From Planctomyces sp. (GTDB taxonomy: Bacteria > Planctomycetota > Planctomycetia > Planctomycetales > Planctomycetaceae): DNA of 64,000 bases. The notes below the pieces were generated by a model. It saw nothing but the letters and a program-made list of their open reading frames with translations. It had not been told where the DNA came from and searched no databases. A program made the position numbers and the translations under genes. Numbering within the stretch: position 1 is the first letter of the stretch; every line of letters starts with the position of its first letter. Shown here piece after piece: positions 17,803 to 27,795 of this stretch. Location of the stretch: contig SYJG01000329.1 in assembly GCA_005798445.1 (NCBI GenBank), forward strand, positions 1 through 64,000, in the 5' to 3' direction.

Positions 17803-18873
17803 TCAAGCCGCTCGACGCGACTCCAATCGGGTGCCCGTCGAACAACTCGATGTCCCATCGAGCTGTGACAAAAACTCATCCATCAACCGTGGTTTGCTCC
17901 GGTGATAGTCGCCGTCTTGCAGGTACGTTTCCAAGAACTCGATATTCCGTCGTGGCAGGTCAGGGTCGTTGGCGAGTCGCGTCAATGCCGCTTCGATGGC
18001 GGGAACAACCGGAGCGTGATCGGCAACATGCTGCATGTTATCCAGAGGCAATGGGATCAGCATTCGTACCGGTCGAAAGTCGGTAGAAACCAGCATCGCG
18101 CCCGCGTAAATCGCCTCGTAGTGCCGATAACTCCAACGCGCATAGCCCGCAGGAGTCAGTACGACTTTCGATTGGAGTAAGTTGTAGAAAAACCGGCTGT
18201 AAAACATTCGCCGACTCCCTGCCATCAACGACGATAGGTCTTCGTGCTCCTGCGACAACCGAGCCTGATCGACCTTCGACGCCTGGAGTCCTCCCCAAAA
18301 TGCAAAACGTTTTTCGGAACGATGGATTTCCTGTATCCACTCGATCCGTTGGTGGTATCGCATCGTCGATCCTGAGCCGAGATTCAGCGAACTACAATAG
18401 CCTAAAAATGAAACATCGTGGTCTCGCTCGCAAAGGTTCGGATAGCGATCTTGAAACAAACCACGAAGCACCTTCAAGTGCCATGTGAGTCCCGGATGGC
18501 GACGGACTGGCAACATCCCCCAACGGAGCCCGTCACCCCACGAGTCTTCGACCCAAGCCTTGAGATAAATGTCCGTCAGTGATCGGAGCCAAGGCTCCGT
18601 TTCTGGAGTCCAGGAAGGTCCCGGCCTTTCCCGATAATCGAACAACACCGCCTGGCGAAACCGCACTCTCGACAGACACTCTGGTCGTAGGTCCGTGGGA
18701 ACTCCCAACAACAAATAGTCGGTCTCCCGAATCGGTCCACGCTCCAAATCTTTTGGCTCGACCATTTCCACCGCGCGACGACCGTGAAAGATTCGGAGAA
18801 ACCGCAGTAGATTCGCACCGCGAATGCCGCGTCCTGCTGCGATCGCCGATCGAACAATCAAAAATCGAGGCAT
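17803..18873 (-). CDS. Glycosyltransferase-like protein
   Basis: MPRFLIVRSAIAAGRGIRGANLL start; VVLTPAGYARWSYRHYEAIYAGAMLVSTDF. Confidence 0.55.
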   Translation of the reverse strand: MPRFLIVRSAIAAGRGIRGANLLRFLRIFHGRRAVEMVEPKDLERGPIRETDYLLLGVPTDLRPECLSRVRFRQAVLFDYRERPGPSWTPETEPWLRSLTDIYLKAWVEDSWGDGLRWGMLPVRRHPGLTWHLKVLRGLFQDRYPNLCERDHDVSFLGYCSSLNLGSGSTMRYHQRIEWIQEIHRSEKRFAFWGGLQASKVDQARLSQEHEDLSSLMAGSRRMFYSRFFYNLLQSKVVLTPAGYARWSYRHYEAIYAGAMLVSTDFRPVRMLIPLPLDNMQHVADHAPVVPAIEAALTRLANDPDLPRRNIEFLETYLQDGDYHRSKPRLMDEFLSQLDGTSSCSTGTRLESRRAA

Positions 18874-18926
18874 GAAAATATCCTGCGTTGGCCCGACGGA
18901 ATACGGATCATGGTGAGGCGGCTCTC

Positions 18927-19649
18927 TCACGCAGTGGCCGTGAAGACGAAATTCCCAGCGTAGGCATCACCCTCAGGGTCTGCCTGGTGAATGACGGGAT
19001 CAAACTGCTTGAGGCTGGTGAGCTTCCCGTGGCGGAAGAATTCGCCGCGATAACCCAGATCCATCAGGTAGCGAAACACTTCGTCGAGCCGGCCGTCCTG
19101 TCGATGTCGCGTCTCGCATTCAAAGAGCAAGAGCGGTTTGTATTTTCTCAACAGGTTCATTCCGCCGCGAAAGACCTCCAGCTCGTGTCCCTCCACGTCG
19201 CACTTCACCAGCTTGATGGAGGACACCGGATGTTCGGCAAAGTATTGGTCGAGTGTCGTGACCGAGACGGTCGTCTGTTCGTCGGTCGTGACTTTGCGAG
19301 GTTCCAACGTGGCCCCCGGCGATGGTTTTCCGCCCGGTACCGAAAGAGTGGCCACTCCTGCCTGTGAAGAGAGCGCGAGGTTGTTGACGGTGACATGCGA
19401 CCAACATTTCCTCTCGATGAGGTGCATCAGTCGTTGAGCCAAAACGGATTGCGGTTCAAACGAAAAGACGTGACCGCTGGGGCCAACTCGCTTGGCCATC
19501 CAATAGGTGAAGGCCCCCTTGTGGGCTCCGATATCGAGAGCCACATCTCCTGAACGAAGGTGGCTGCGAACAAAAGCGATTTCGCTCCGTTCATTGATGA
19601 GGCGGTATCGCCACGCACGGTAAATCCATTTCAGAGTTGGGAACGACAT
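18927..19649 (-). CDS. FkbM family methyltransferase
   Basis: LRSGDVALDIGAHKGAFTYWMAK; VKCDVEGHELEVFRGG. Confidence 0.88.
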   Translation of the reverse strand: MSFPTLKWIYRAWRYRLINERSEIAFVRSHLRSGDVALDIGAHKGAFTYWMAKRVGPSGHVFSFEPQSVLAQRLMHLIERKCWSHVTVNNLALSSQAGVATLSVPGGKPSPGATLEPRKVTTDEQTTVSVTTLDQYFAEHPVSSIKLVKCDVEGHELEVFRGGMNLLRKYKPLLLFECETRHRQDGRLDEVFRYLMDLGYRGEFFRHGKLTSLKQFDPVIHQADPEGDAYAGNFVFTATA

Positions 19650-19692
19650 GTCGGCCCTTTCGCTTCGGACAATTCCACTTCAAGCCACGAAT

Positions 19693-20433
19693 CTACTTGG
19701 CAAAGCAGTATCGAAAACTGTCTTCGCGGCGATGCCGATTCAGTTTCAAGACATCCACCATGGTGCAGCCAGCTTGATCCACAATTTCCGACACAACGCT
19801 TCGAGGAACGTAATGAATCTCGACGGGGTGTTTTCCGCGAAGCCTCTTCACAAAGGGACGCAGATGATGTCTGTAAACGCGATACACCATTGCTCCCAAT
19901 GAGCCGGGAGCATGCTGAGTTCCACTCGGAACTTGGAAGATCGCGACACCATTGGGGCGAAGGATTCTTGTGAATTCGCGAATGTAATTCGTAGACGCTT
20001 CTGGGGGGATGTGTTGCAAGGTGATGTTCGAATAAATGAAGTCGAAGGTGTCATCCGAAAAACACTGGAGATGATCAACGACGTTGACTCGATACTGAAC
20101 CCGCTGGCCGTGTTTGTTGTAGCCGCGAGCGGCTGCGACCATCGATTCAGCGATGTCCACACCTTCCACTTCGGAGAAGTGCTCTGCGAGTGCTTGGCTC
20201 AAGCGTCCAAGTCCACAACCAAAATCCAGGGCTTTGCCGCGCTGAACCGTTTGACCAAGACTTTCGAGATAGGCCATCACTCTGTCGATTTCTTCGCGGC
20301 CGAGTTGAAAGAATTTATTCGGATCTCCCTGGTTGTGCTTGAAATCTTTGACCGACAAAACTGCGTACATTGGGTCCATCGTTCCGAAACGCTCGAACGT
20401 GTTTTTTACTCGCGTCAAACTCATTTCAGCACC
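19693..20433 (-). CDS. Class I SAM-dependent methyltransferase
   Basis: ALDFGCGLGRLSQALAEHFSEVEGVDIAESMV; FDFIYSNITLQHIPPE; start taken at MSLTRVK. Confidence 0.85.
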   Translation of the reverse strand, partial: GAEMSLTRVKNTFERFGTMDPMYAVLSVKDFKHNQGDPNKFFQLGREEIDRVMAYLESLGQTVQRGKALDFGCGLGRLSQALAEHFSEVEGVDIAESMVAAARGYNKHGQRVQYRVNVVDHLQCFSDDTFDFIYSNITLQHIPPEASTNYIREFTRILRPNGVAIFQVPSGTQHAPGSLGAMVYRVYRHHLRPFVKRLRGKHPVEIHYVPRSVVSEIVDQAGCTMVDVLKLNRHRREDSFRYCFAK

Positions 20434-20568
20434 TCCTACTCCGTTGGATCTCCCTTGCCTTCTCGGCTTATCTAGCAGTTTCGAGATTTGGCAGAAATAG
20501 AGATTCTTCATCTCCCACGGCAGGGGGCGCACGACGAATTTGGATCAAGCGGTGTCGAGTTCTTCCAG

Positions 20569-22923
20569 CTATCTCAGCCGAGCCGGATGCCAGAACCGAA
20601 CATGGGCCACCACAGCCAGAAACAGGAACGTGGCCACGCTGATCACCGCACCCCACAACACCGAACGCGGCCGATAACTCCAGACCACCCGATGCGAGCC
20701 GGCTTCGAGCCGCACTCCGCGGAACTGCCCGTCGATGCGGATCGACTCGGCGGGTCGGCCATCGACAGTCACCGACCAACCTGGATAGTCGAGATCGGCG
20801 AGCACAAACATGCCTGGCTCCTCCGTCTCCACCGAGCATGCGACCGAATTCGCCAGCGATTCGAATGCGGTCAACTTCCAAGTCTTCGGATCGCGCACTT
20901 CGCCGTCGAGTGAATGAAGCTGTAGCCGGCCGAGAGCATCGTTCAGTTCGTACAAATACATCGGCTGCCCCCCCCTGCCCCACGCCTGATTGAGGAACGG
21001 ATCGTCTCCTTGCCACAGCAGGATCATCGCTTTTGCCAGTGATGACGGTTCGAAGCACAACACATGCGTGACACCACAGCGGCGCAACCAATCGAGTTGC
21101 TCGTGCGACGATGGAACAACAGTCGTCCCTGACACGGCGGGCAACCGCAGCGACTCGTCCACGTACTCGGCCGGTCCAAACGTCAAATAAATCGGAGCAC
21201 ATGACACGCCGAGCGTGCTCGGCAAATTGGCCCCCGGTGCGAACAAGCGCAACGTCGGCCGCGTCTTCTCGGCGTCGAGCAACACTTGTCTCACCGGACT
21301 CTGTTCCAGCGATTTGAGCGGCGGCGACTCGACCGTCTGCGTGAACGTGACTAAGCGGCTGATTGCCCAGAACTCAAGGACCGTCGTGAGGAGAATCAAC
21401 CCCACCAGGCCAATCCGTTCATCGCATTCTTTGGGCCGCTCCGAGAACCACCACAACAGGATGCTGGCGGCGACGACGACTCCCACCAGCAACAAGAGTT
21501 GTACGAAGCTCATCAGCATTCCATCGCCGCGAGAGTTCGTCCACGTCAATGACAGTGGGTTGCGGAGATCGACGCTGCGAAGCTCGAAATTTGTCATCAT
21601 CGCGGCGACGTCATCGCCTAGAAAATAAAATGAGCTCAAGGACCACAACGAGCCAACGATCAACGTCCCCTCCAGCCACCGCGAGCCTTTCGCTTCGCGC
21701 AGAAAACGGTCGGCGACCGAACCCGCCAGCACGGCGACAGCCCACGTCGTCAGCAAGCCGTATCGACCTGGGCCTTGAAAGTAGCTGAAACCCGGCAAGT
21801 GCCGAGTCAGCGGCAGCAGCCAACCGCTCGTATAAAGTCCGCTGACGATCGCGATTGCCAACCAAAACACGGCGAACCGATCCACTGACCGCTTGGCAAA
21901 GAGTTCAAACAGCAAACCAGCAACACAGACCGCCATCAACAACAGCGGTGCGAGACCAAAGTACAAATGCGCTTCGGCCGAATTCGTCCGCGAACGTCCC
22001 AACGGCGGGCTTTCGCGAAACGCCGCCTCACGGTCGGTCAGCGGCGAGTACCAGTGGCTCGGCCGAAACACTTGTGACCAGTACCAAGGCGGGATCGCAC
22101 CAAAGTCGAGTTCATGTTCTTTGCCGACCGTCGCTCGTTGACTGCGCTGTTTGAGTTCGTACGTCGGCGCGAGTTGCACGGCCGCGAGGCACAATCCGCA
22201 CAGCATCGCGGCGTATGCGACGGCTGTGAGTTTCCAAAAACGGTAAAACGGTGGTCGGCTTTCGGCGGTCGGCTCTCGGCCGGATGCTTCCATCCACCAA
22301 ATTCGCGCTGGAACAAACGCCGCGAGCAGCAACAGCGTGAACCAAGCGATCTGAAAATGTCCAGTGAGCAATTGCACGGCCAGCAAACCGCTCAAACCAA
22401 TCGCGAATCGCCACTGACGAGTCGAGAGAAAACTCTCCACGCACCACAGAGCGGCCGGCAACCAAGTGCCGCCGATGATTGCCCACTCGACACACGTCCG
22501 AGGTGGGAACCAGCCGTAGACGTAAACCAACGCGGTCAGCCAAGACGACAGGAGGCCCAGGCCGAGACGTCGCGCAGCCGCACTGGCAAAAACGAATGCC
22601 GCGAAATAGTGGAGCAAAAAGCTGACGTGAAATGCCGTGTGCGGATCGAGCATCCGATACAGCACCAAATTCGGCGGATAGAGAATTCCCGTTTGGCTTT
22701 CGGCCAACAACGGATACCCGAAGCCAGCGCGAGCGTTCCACAGCGGCAGCTCGCCTGCGTGCAGCGATTCCGAGTAGATGACCTTTTGCGGAACGAAGTA
22801 CGAATAGACGTCGCCACCGACAAATCCAGCGCCACCCCAGATCGGCAACCAGAACACGAGTGTCAGACCCAACGCGAGCCCACACGTCGCCAGACAGCCG
22901 AGCCATTCGCGCCGCGTTTGCAT
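20569..22923 (-). CDS. YfhO-like polytopic membrane protein
   Basis: Multiple TM segments; GELPLWNARAGFGYPLLAESQTGILYPPNL; C-terminal DYPGWSVTVDGRPAESIRIDGQFRGVRLEAGSHRVVWSYRP. Confidence 0.85.
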   Translation of the reverse strand: MQTRREWLGCLATCGLALGLTLVFWLPIWGGAGFVGGDVYSYFVPQKVIYSESLHAGELPLWNARAGFGYPLLAESQTGILYPPNLVLYRMLDPHTAFHVSFLLHYFAAFVFASAAARRLGLGLLSSWLTALVYVYGWFPPRTCVEWAIIGGTWLPAALWCVESFLSTRQWRFAIGLSGLLAVQLLTGHFQIAWFTLLLLAAFVPARIWWMEASGREPTAESRPPFYRFWKLTAVAYAAMLCGLCLAAVQLAPTYELKQRSQRATVGKEHELDFGAIPPWYWSQVFRPSHWYSPLTDREAAFRESPPLGRSRTNSAEAHLYFGLAPLLLMAVCVAGLLFELFAKRSVDRFAVFWLAIAIVSGLYTSGWLLPLTRHLPGFSYFQGPGRYGLLTTWAVAVLAGSVADRFLREAKGSRWLEGTLIVGSLWSLSSFYFLGDDVAAMMTNFELRSVDLRNPLSLTWTNSRGDGMLMSFVQLLLLVGVVVAASILLWWFSERPKECDERIGLVGLILLTTVLEFWAISRLVTFTQTVESPPLKSLEQSPVRQVLLDAEKTRPTLRLFAPGANLPSTLGVSCAPIYLTFGPAEYVDESLRLPAVSGTTVVPSSHEQLDWLRRCGVTHVLCFEPSSLAKAMILLWQGDDPFLNQAWGRGGQPMYLYELNDALGRLQLHSLDGEVRDPKTWKLTAFESLANSVACSVETEEPGMFVLADLDYPGWSVTVDGRPAESIRIDGQFRGVRLEAGSHRVVWSYRPRSVLWGAVISVATFLFLAVVAHVRFWHPARLR

Positions 22924-22944
22924 GGGATTGCTCTCTCGGCTCGG

Positions 22945-24051
22945 TTAGGGACAAAAGGCCTCGAACGGCATGTTGAACGTTTCGGCGACGGCTTGATTCG
23001 TCACTCGACCGCCGTGCATGTTGACCGCATGAGCGAAGCCGCTGTCCGCGGCGCACGCAGCGGCGAGGCCACGCTTCGCAATCTTGAGCACATACGGAAA
23101 CGTGACGTTGCACAGCGCATACGAACTTGTCCTGCCGACAGCTCCCGGCATGTTGGTGACGCAGTAGTGGACGATACCATCGACCAAATAGGTTGGCTTC
23201 GAGTGCGTCGTGGGTTTGGTCGTTTCAATGCAGCCCCCTTGATCGACCGCCACGTCGATGATGACCGCCCCTGGTTTCATCAACTTCAGGTCGTCAAGGC
23301 TGACAAGCACGGGCGCGCGAGCACCTTCGATTAACACCGCTCCGATCACCAGGTCTGCCAGCCGCAACTCTTCGCGGATGTTGTGCCGATCACTGAAGAG
23401 CGTGTTGACGTTTGGGGGCATGATGTCTTCCAGATACCGCAGTCGGTCGATGTTGATGTCGATGATGACCACGTCCGCCTGGAATCCCGCCGCAATTTGA
23501 GCGGCGTTCTTGCCAACGACTCCGCCGCCCAGAATCAGAATGTGAGCCGGCGCGACACCCGGTACTCCAGCCAGCAGAATACCGCGGCCTTCTTGTGGGC
23601 GTTCGAGATATTTTGCTCCTTCTTGAATGCTCATGCGGCCGGCCACTTCGCTCATCGGAGTCAAACAGGGCAGATCTCCGTGAGGTCCGCGCAACGTCTC
23701 GTACGCCACCGCCGTAATGCCCGTGGCCAACACATTGCGAGACAATTCCTCGTCTGCCGCGAAATGAAAATATGTGAAGAGAATCTGCCCTGGCCGTAAC
23801 AACGGCCACTCGGCGGCGAGTGGTTCTTTCACTTTCACGACCAACTCAGCAGCACCAAAGATCGCGGTCGGACCATCAACTAACTCGGCACCGTTGACGG
23901 AATACTGCTCGTCGGTGATTCCGCTGCCCATGCCTGCGCCGCGCTCGATGAGCACTCGATGTCCGTTCCGTACTAACTCTTCAACCCCCGACGGCAACAT
24001 CGCCACGCGATACTCGTCCGGTTTGATCTCCCGAGGCACTCCGACAATCAT
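22945..24051 (-). CDS. ald: Alanine dehydrogenase
   Basis: MIVGVPREIKPDEYRVAMLPSGVEELVRNGHRVLIERGAG; VILGGGVVGKNAAQIA pattern; IDVAVDQGGCIETTKPTTH. Confidence 0.95.
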   Translation of the reverse strand: MIVGVPREIKPDEYRVAMLPSGVEELVRNGHRVLIERGAGMGSGITDEQYSVNGAELVDGPTAIFGAAELVVKVKEPLAAEWPLLRPGQILFTYFHFAADEELSRNVLATGITAVAYETLRGPHGDLPCLTPMSEVAGRMSIQEGAKYLERPQEGRGILLAGVPGVAPAHILILGGGVVGKNAAQIAAGFQADVVIIDINIDRLRYLEDIMPPNVNTLFSDRHNIREELRLADLVIGAVLIEGARAPVLVSLDDLKLMKPGAVIIDVAVDQGGCIETTKPTTHSKPTYLVDGIVHYCVTNMPGAVGRTSSYALCNVTFPYVLKIAKRGLAAACAADSGFAHAVNMHGGRVTNQAVAETFNMPFEAFCP

Positions 24052-24151
24052 GGTTTGGTTCCTTCCATCGGCCTCACAATTCGTCGCCCCGACGGAGGGT
24101 AACCGACGTTCGCGGTTCGAGGGAACGGTGGCTTCCGAACGACAATTGCCA

Positions 24152-25636
24152 TCAAACCGCCCGCCGTGCCAGCGTCTTTTCGTAGAGCGCGACGTACTCG
24201 CGGGCGGAGCGATTCCAGGACCAATCGCGCGACATCCCCGATCGTTGCAGACGTCGCCAAACCTGCTTGTCGGAAAACAGCTTCAACGCCCAATCGAGTT
24301 GCTGCCAAAGTTGATCGGGATCGTGATCGCCGAACGAAAATCCGGTCGCCGTCCCGTCGCTCAGCGATTCGGGCGTCGCGCCCACCACCGAATCGGCGAG
24401 CCCGCCGGTCGCTCGAACAATCGGTGGAGTGCCATAGGCCATCGAATACATCTGATTGAGTCCGCAGGGCTCGAACTTGCTGGGCATCAAAAACACATCC
24501 GATCCCGCCTCGATCAAATGTGCCAAGGCTTCGTCGTAACCAATCACTGCATGAACCTTGTTGGGATGTGCCGCAGCCAAGTGCCGACACAGATCTTCAT
24601 ACTCCGGCTGCCCGTTTCCCAAGAAGACAACCTGCACGTCTCGTTCGAGCAGCCGACTCGCGCACACGCCGATCAAATCAAATCCCTTCTGCCATGACAT
24701 GCGCGAGACCATTCCCAAGAGCGGCACATCGGCTCGAAGTGGCAATCGTAGACGATCCTGCAACGCACGCTTGCAAGTGGACTTGCCAGTCTCCAGCGAT
24801 TCGATGCCGAACCGCACTGGCAAGTGCGGGTCATTCGACGGGCTCCACTCTTGTGGGTCGATGCCGTTCAGGATTCCGGTCAAATCCTCCGAGCGATCCC
24901 GCAACACGCCGTCCAAGCCGTGACCGAACTCGGCGGTCTGAATCTCGCGCGAGTACGTCGGACTGACCGTGCAGAGCTGATCGGCGAAAATGATGCCCCC
25001 CTTCAGCAAGTTCACTTGGCCCCAACATTCCAATTGCTTCCAATTGTAGAACTCCCAACCCAGTCCGGTGAGCGGCATGACGTTGGACGAGTACGCCCCC
25101 TGAAACGTCATGTTGTGCAGAGTCATGATCGCCGCCGTGCGTCGCAAGTCAGGAACCCACTGGCGAAACTGCGTCTCCAATAACACGATCATCAACGCAG
25201 TCTGCCAGTCGTGAGCCTGCATGACATCCGGCTTGAGCTTCAAGCGTGCCACCGCTTCCAAAGCCGCGCGGCTGAAGGCGATGAACCGTTCAGGGTTGTC
25301 GCTGTAGTCGGCTTTTGTCGTCGGATCTTGGTACAAGCCTTCGCGGTCGAAGAAATTCGACTGTTCGACAAACACGACATCGACAGGACTTCCCGGCATC
25401 TGCGCGCGCTGAAGTTGGATTCGCACCTGCCGATCACCCAACGGGATCTCAAAGGCTTCTCCGATTGGCTCCACTGCAACGCCGCTCTTCGCGAGGAAGC
25501 GTGAGTACAACGGCAGGATCAACGTGACTTCGTGGCCAAGTTCCGCGAGTGCTTTGCTGAGCGCGCCGGCAACGTCCGCTAAGCCACCAGTCTTTGCGAA
25601 TGGCACAGCTTCGGAACTGACTTGGACGATTCGCAT
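24152..25636 (-). CDS. glgA: Glycogen synthase
   Basis: MRIVQVSSEAVPFAKTGGLADVAGALSKALAELGHEV; TLHNMTFQGAY; MPSKFEPCGLNQMYSMAYGT. Confidence 0.95.
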   Translation of the reverse strand: MRIVQVSSEAVPFAKTGGLADVAGALSKALAELGHEVTLILPLYSRFLAKSGVAVEPIGEAFEIPLGDRQVRIQLQRAQMPGSPVDVVFVEQSNFFDREGLYQDPTTKADYSDNPERFIAFSRAALEAVARLKLKPDVMQAHDWQTALMIVLLETQFRQWVPDLRRTAAIMTLHNMTFQGAYSSNVMPLTGLGWEFYNWKQLECWGQVNLLKGGIIFADQLCTVSPTYSREIQTAEFGHGLDGVLRDRSEDLTGILNGIDPQEWSPSNDPHLPVRFGIESLETGKSTCKRALQDRLRLPLRADVPLLGMVSRMSWQKGFDLIGVCASRLLERDVQVVFLGNGQPEYEDLCRHLAAAHPNKVHAVIGYDEALAHLIEAGSDVFLMPSKFEPCGLNQMYSMAYGTPPIVRATGGLADSVVGATPESLSDGTATGFSFGDHDPDQLWQQLDWALKLFSDKQVWRRLQRSGMSRDWSWNRSAREYVALYEKTLARRAV

Positions 25637-25699
25637 CATGCACCCCAAACATCGCAAAGCGAGACTTCGGAAGTCCATCGTTTCAGAAATGCGACGACA

Positions 25700-25747
25700 A
25701 AAAAAGGAAAGAGGGCACACGTTCAATGAACGAGCACCCTCTTTTTC
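25700..25747 (-). terminator. Possible rho-independent terminator between the lipoprotein gene and glgA
   Basis: AAAGAGGG...GTTCAATGAAC...CCCTCTTTTT hairpin with T tracts. Confidence 0.55.
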
Positions 25748-25775
25748 CATCTCTGGCGTCAGTCGCAGCAGGCGA

Positions 25776-26129
25776 CTATTTCATGAAGAAATCGGACGGG
25801 CCTTTGCAGGTGTAATACGGATAGACGACGGCCGCGGCCGGCTGGTTCTGTGGCGGGTACGATAAGTTCTTCGGTTGGCGATAGTCGAAAGTGTGATGGT
25901 GCTTCGGCCAGTGATAATTCTCAGGACAGTCCGCTGGATTTCTCGCCCAGTCTGGCGGGCACGACATCGAGTCCGCTCCAGCCGAACCGTCGTAGTACAT
26001 CGGGGCGGGCATCGGACCGTTCGCGCCCGGCGGGGGATTCTGTCCACGAACAACCGCATGATTTGATTGACAGCCCACGATCGCCAACATTCCAGCGAAC
26101 AGAACACCCAGCATCCATTGAGACTTCAT
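25776..26129 (-). CDS. Small putative lipoprotein
   Basis: MKSQWMLGVLFAGMLAIVGCQSNH lipobox-like signal. Confidence 0.65.
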   Translation of the reverse strand: MKSQWMLGVLFAGMLAIVGCQSNHAVVRGQNPPPGANGPMPAPMYYDGSAGADSMSCPPDWARNPADCPENYHWPKHHHTFDYRQPKNLSYPPQNQPAAAVVYPYYTCKGPSDFFMK

Positions 26130-26409
26130 GATTCCCCGCCTCCCTGCGAAATTGAACGATGCACTGACTCGACGACCGAGTGCGTTTCAATCGTCGTGGA
26201 ACTCAGTCCTTCGCACTTGTTATCGACCCGCAGGCTCGGCCGAATGCGAGGATTCCTCACAACCGGAAAAGTCCGCCCAGTCCGCGGAAATCCTCGATCT
26301 TGCAGCACATTCCGAGGCCAGATAGAGTCCGACCCGCTCAGGATCGCCCCACGGCAAGTCCCCGACTTCGCCGCAAACAGCACTCTGCCAGCCACTTGCC
26401 ACCGTCAGA

Positions 26410-27183
26410 GTGACACTGATCAAAGGATTGACCGGTATGTTCGTCGCCGCTTCGACTCGCTGTTTTTCCGATAAAAGTTTCGCGGAAGCATGTCACTTGA
26501 TCACGGATTTGGAGTTCGACAAGGTTGAACTGTGGTTCGACGAAAACAGCCAGCACCTGCGGCCCAGTGACGCTGTGAAGAACCTCGAAGGTTTTTTTGC
26601 TCAATATCGCGAAGCCACACGCCTCATTCCGGTCGCGTTTTGTTTGGAGCACGATGTCCCGGCTGCCATGCTGCATGACCTCTGCAAGCTGGCGAAACTG
26701 ATGCGTGTCGCCCAAATCACGGTCCCCGCTTCGGCACTGGGAACCCCCTTCAACGAAGAGATTGACCGCCTCCGCAATTTCATCCGACTGGCCAATGAGG
26801 AAACGATCCGGCTCTCCATCAAAACGAAGACCGGCACTTTGACCGAAGACCCGCGAACGGCCGTCGAGCTTTGCCAATCGGTACGCGGTCTCGGTTTGAC
26901 GCTGGACCCCAGCTACTACCATTGCGGTCCACACGCTTCGCGAGAAATCGACTCGTTGATGCCGCTGGTCTATCACGTTCTCCTGCGCGACAGCACCGCC
27001 ACTCAACTTCAGATTCAAGTCGGTCTCGGCGAACTGGACTACACGCGGCTGATCGCGCAACTCCGCAAAGAGAATTTCGAGCGGATCCTCTCCGTCGAAC
27101 TCTTTCCGGAGCTTTACGATTCGGAAATCAACCGACTTTTGGAAATGCGCAAGCTGCGAATGCTGCTCGAAACGCTGCTGTAG
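26410..27183 (+). CDS. Sugar phosphate isomerase/epimerase-like TIM-barrel protein
   Basis: FVAASTRCFSDKSFAEACHLITDLEFDKVELWFDE; GLTLDPSYYHCG; ILSVELFPELYD. Confidence 0.7.
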   Translation: MTLIKGLTGMFVAASTRCFSDKSFAEACHLITDLEFDKVELWFDENSQHLRPSDAVKNLEGFFAQYREATRLIPVAFCLEHDVPAAMLHDLCKLAKLMRVAQITVPASALGTPFNEEIDRLRNFIRLANEETIRLSIKTKTGTLTEDPRTAVELCQSVRGLGLTLDPSYYHCGPHASREIDSLMPLVYHVLLRDSTATQLQIQVGLGELDYTRLIAQLRKENFERILSVELFPELYDSEINRLLEMRKLRMLLETLL

Positions 27184-27212
27184 ACCGAGCACTCTGGCCC
27201 GACCCGCGACAA

Positions 27213-27276
27213 CACCAGCACGACGCGCAAGCGAGTGCTTTTTCTGACAACCACTCGCTTGCGCGTCCTGCTGGTG
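27213..27276. repeat. Inverted repeat CACCAGCACGACGCGCAAGCGAGTG ... CACTCGCTTGCGCGTCCTGCTGGTG
   Basis: Direct reading; same family as 16609-16664. Confidence 0.85.
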
Positions 27277-27300
27277 AATCGAACAAATGTCGAGGCTGAC

Positions 27301-27735
27301 TCAGTTCGATTTCTTGCGGATGGCGCGACGAAGCTTGTCCGCGCCGGACGTTTCTTCCGCCACCTCGAGGGACGCCAAGGACCGCGAGACCGCTTCCAGC
27401 AGCACTTCCATAGCGAACGGTTTGCGGAGGTAGTCATCGACTCCGAGCATCTCGGCGTAGGCTTTGTGACGTCCACCCTCATTGGCGGTGATCATGATGA
27501 CCTTCGGCGGATGCGGCAGTCCCTTGAGAAATTCGAGCACCGGAAAACCGCCCATCTTCGGCATCATCATGTCGGTGATGACCAAGTCTGGAGAAATCGA
27601 CTCTGCCAGCCGCCTGCCTTCGAGACCGTTTTGGCCCCATTGCACCGTGTAGCCAGCATTTTCCAACACTTTGAGCAGCGTCGAAGCGATCTCGCGGTCA
27701 TCTTCGATCAACAAAATCGTTCGTCCGGCGGGCAT
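27301..27735 (-). CDS. CheY-like response regulator
   Basis: [51 protein letters not shown]. Confidence 0.9.
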   Translation of the reverse strand: MPAGRTILLIEDDREIASTLLKVLENAGYTVQWGQNGLEGRRLAESISPDLVITDMMMPKMGGFPVLEFLKGLPHPPKVIMITANEGGRHKAYAEMLGVDDYLRKPFAMEVLLEAVSRSLASLEVAEETSGADKLRRAIRKKSN

Positions 27736-27795
27736 GGGATTCTCCTTGGCCGCGTTGCATGCGGGGTCGAATAGTAGGCCGCTCAACGGGCGTTC

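Noticed and set aside
26338-27192. Minus-strand 284 aa ORF
   Set aside because: Antisense to the better-supported TIM-barrel gene at 26410-27183.
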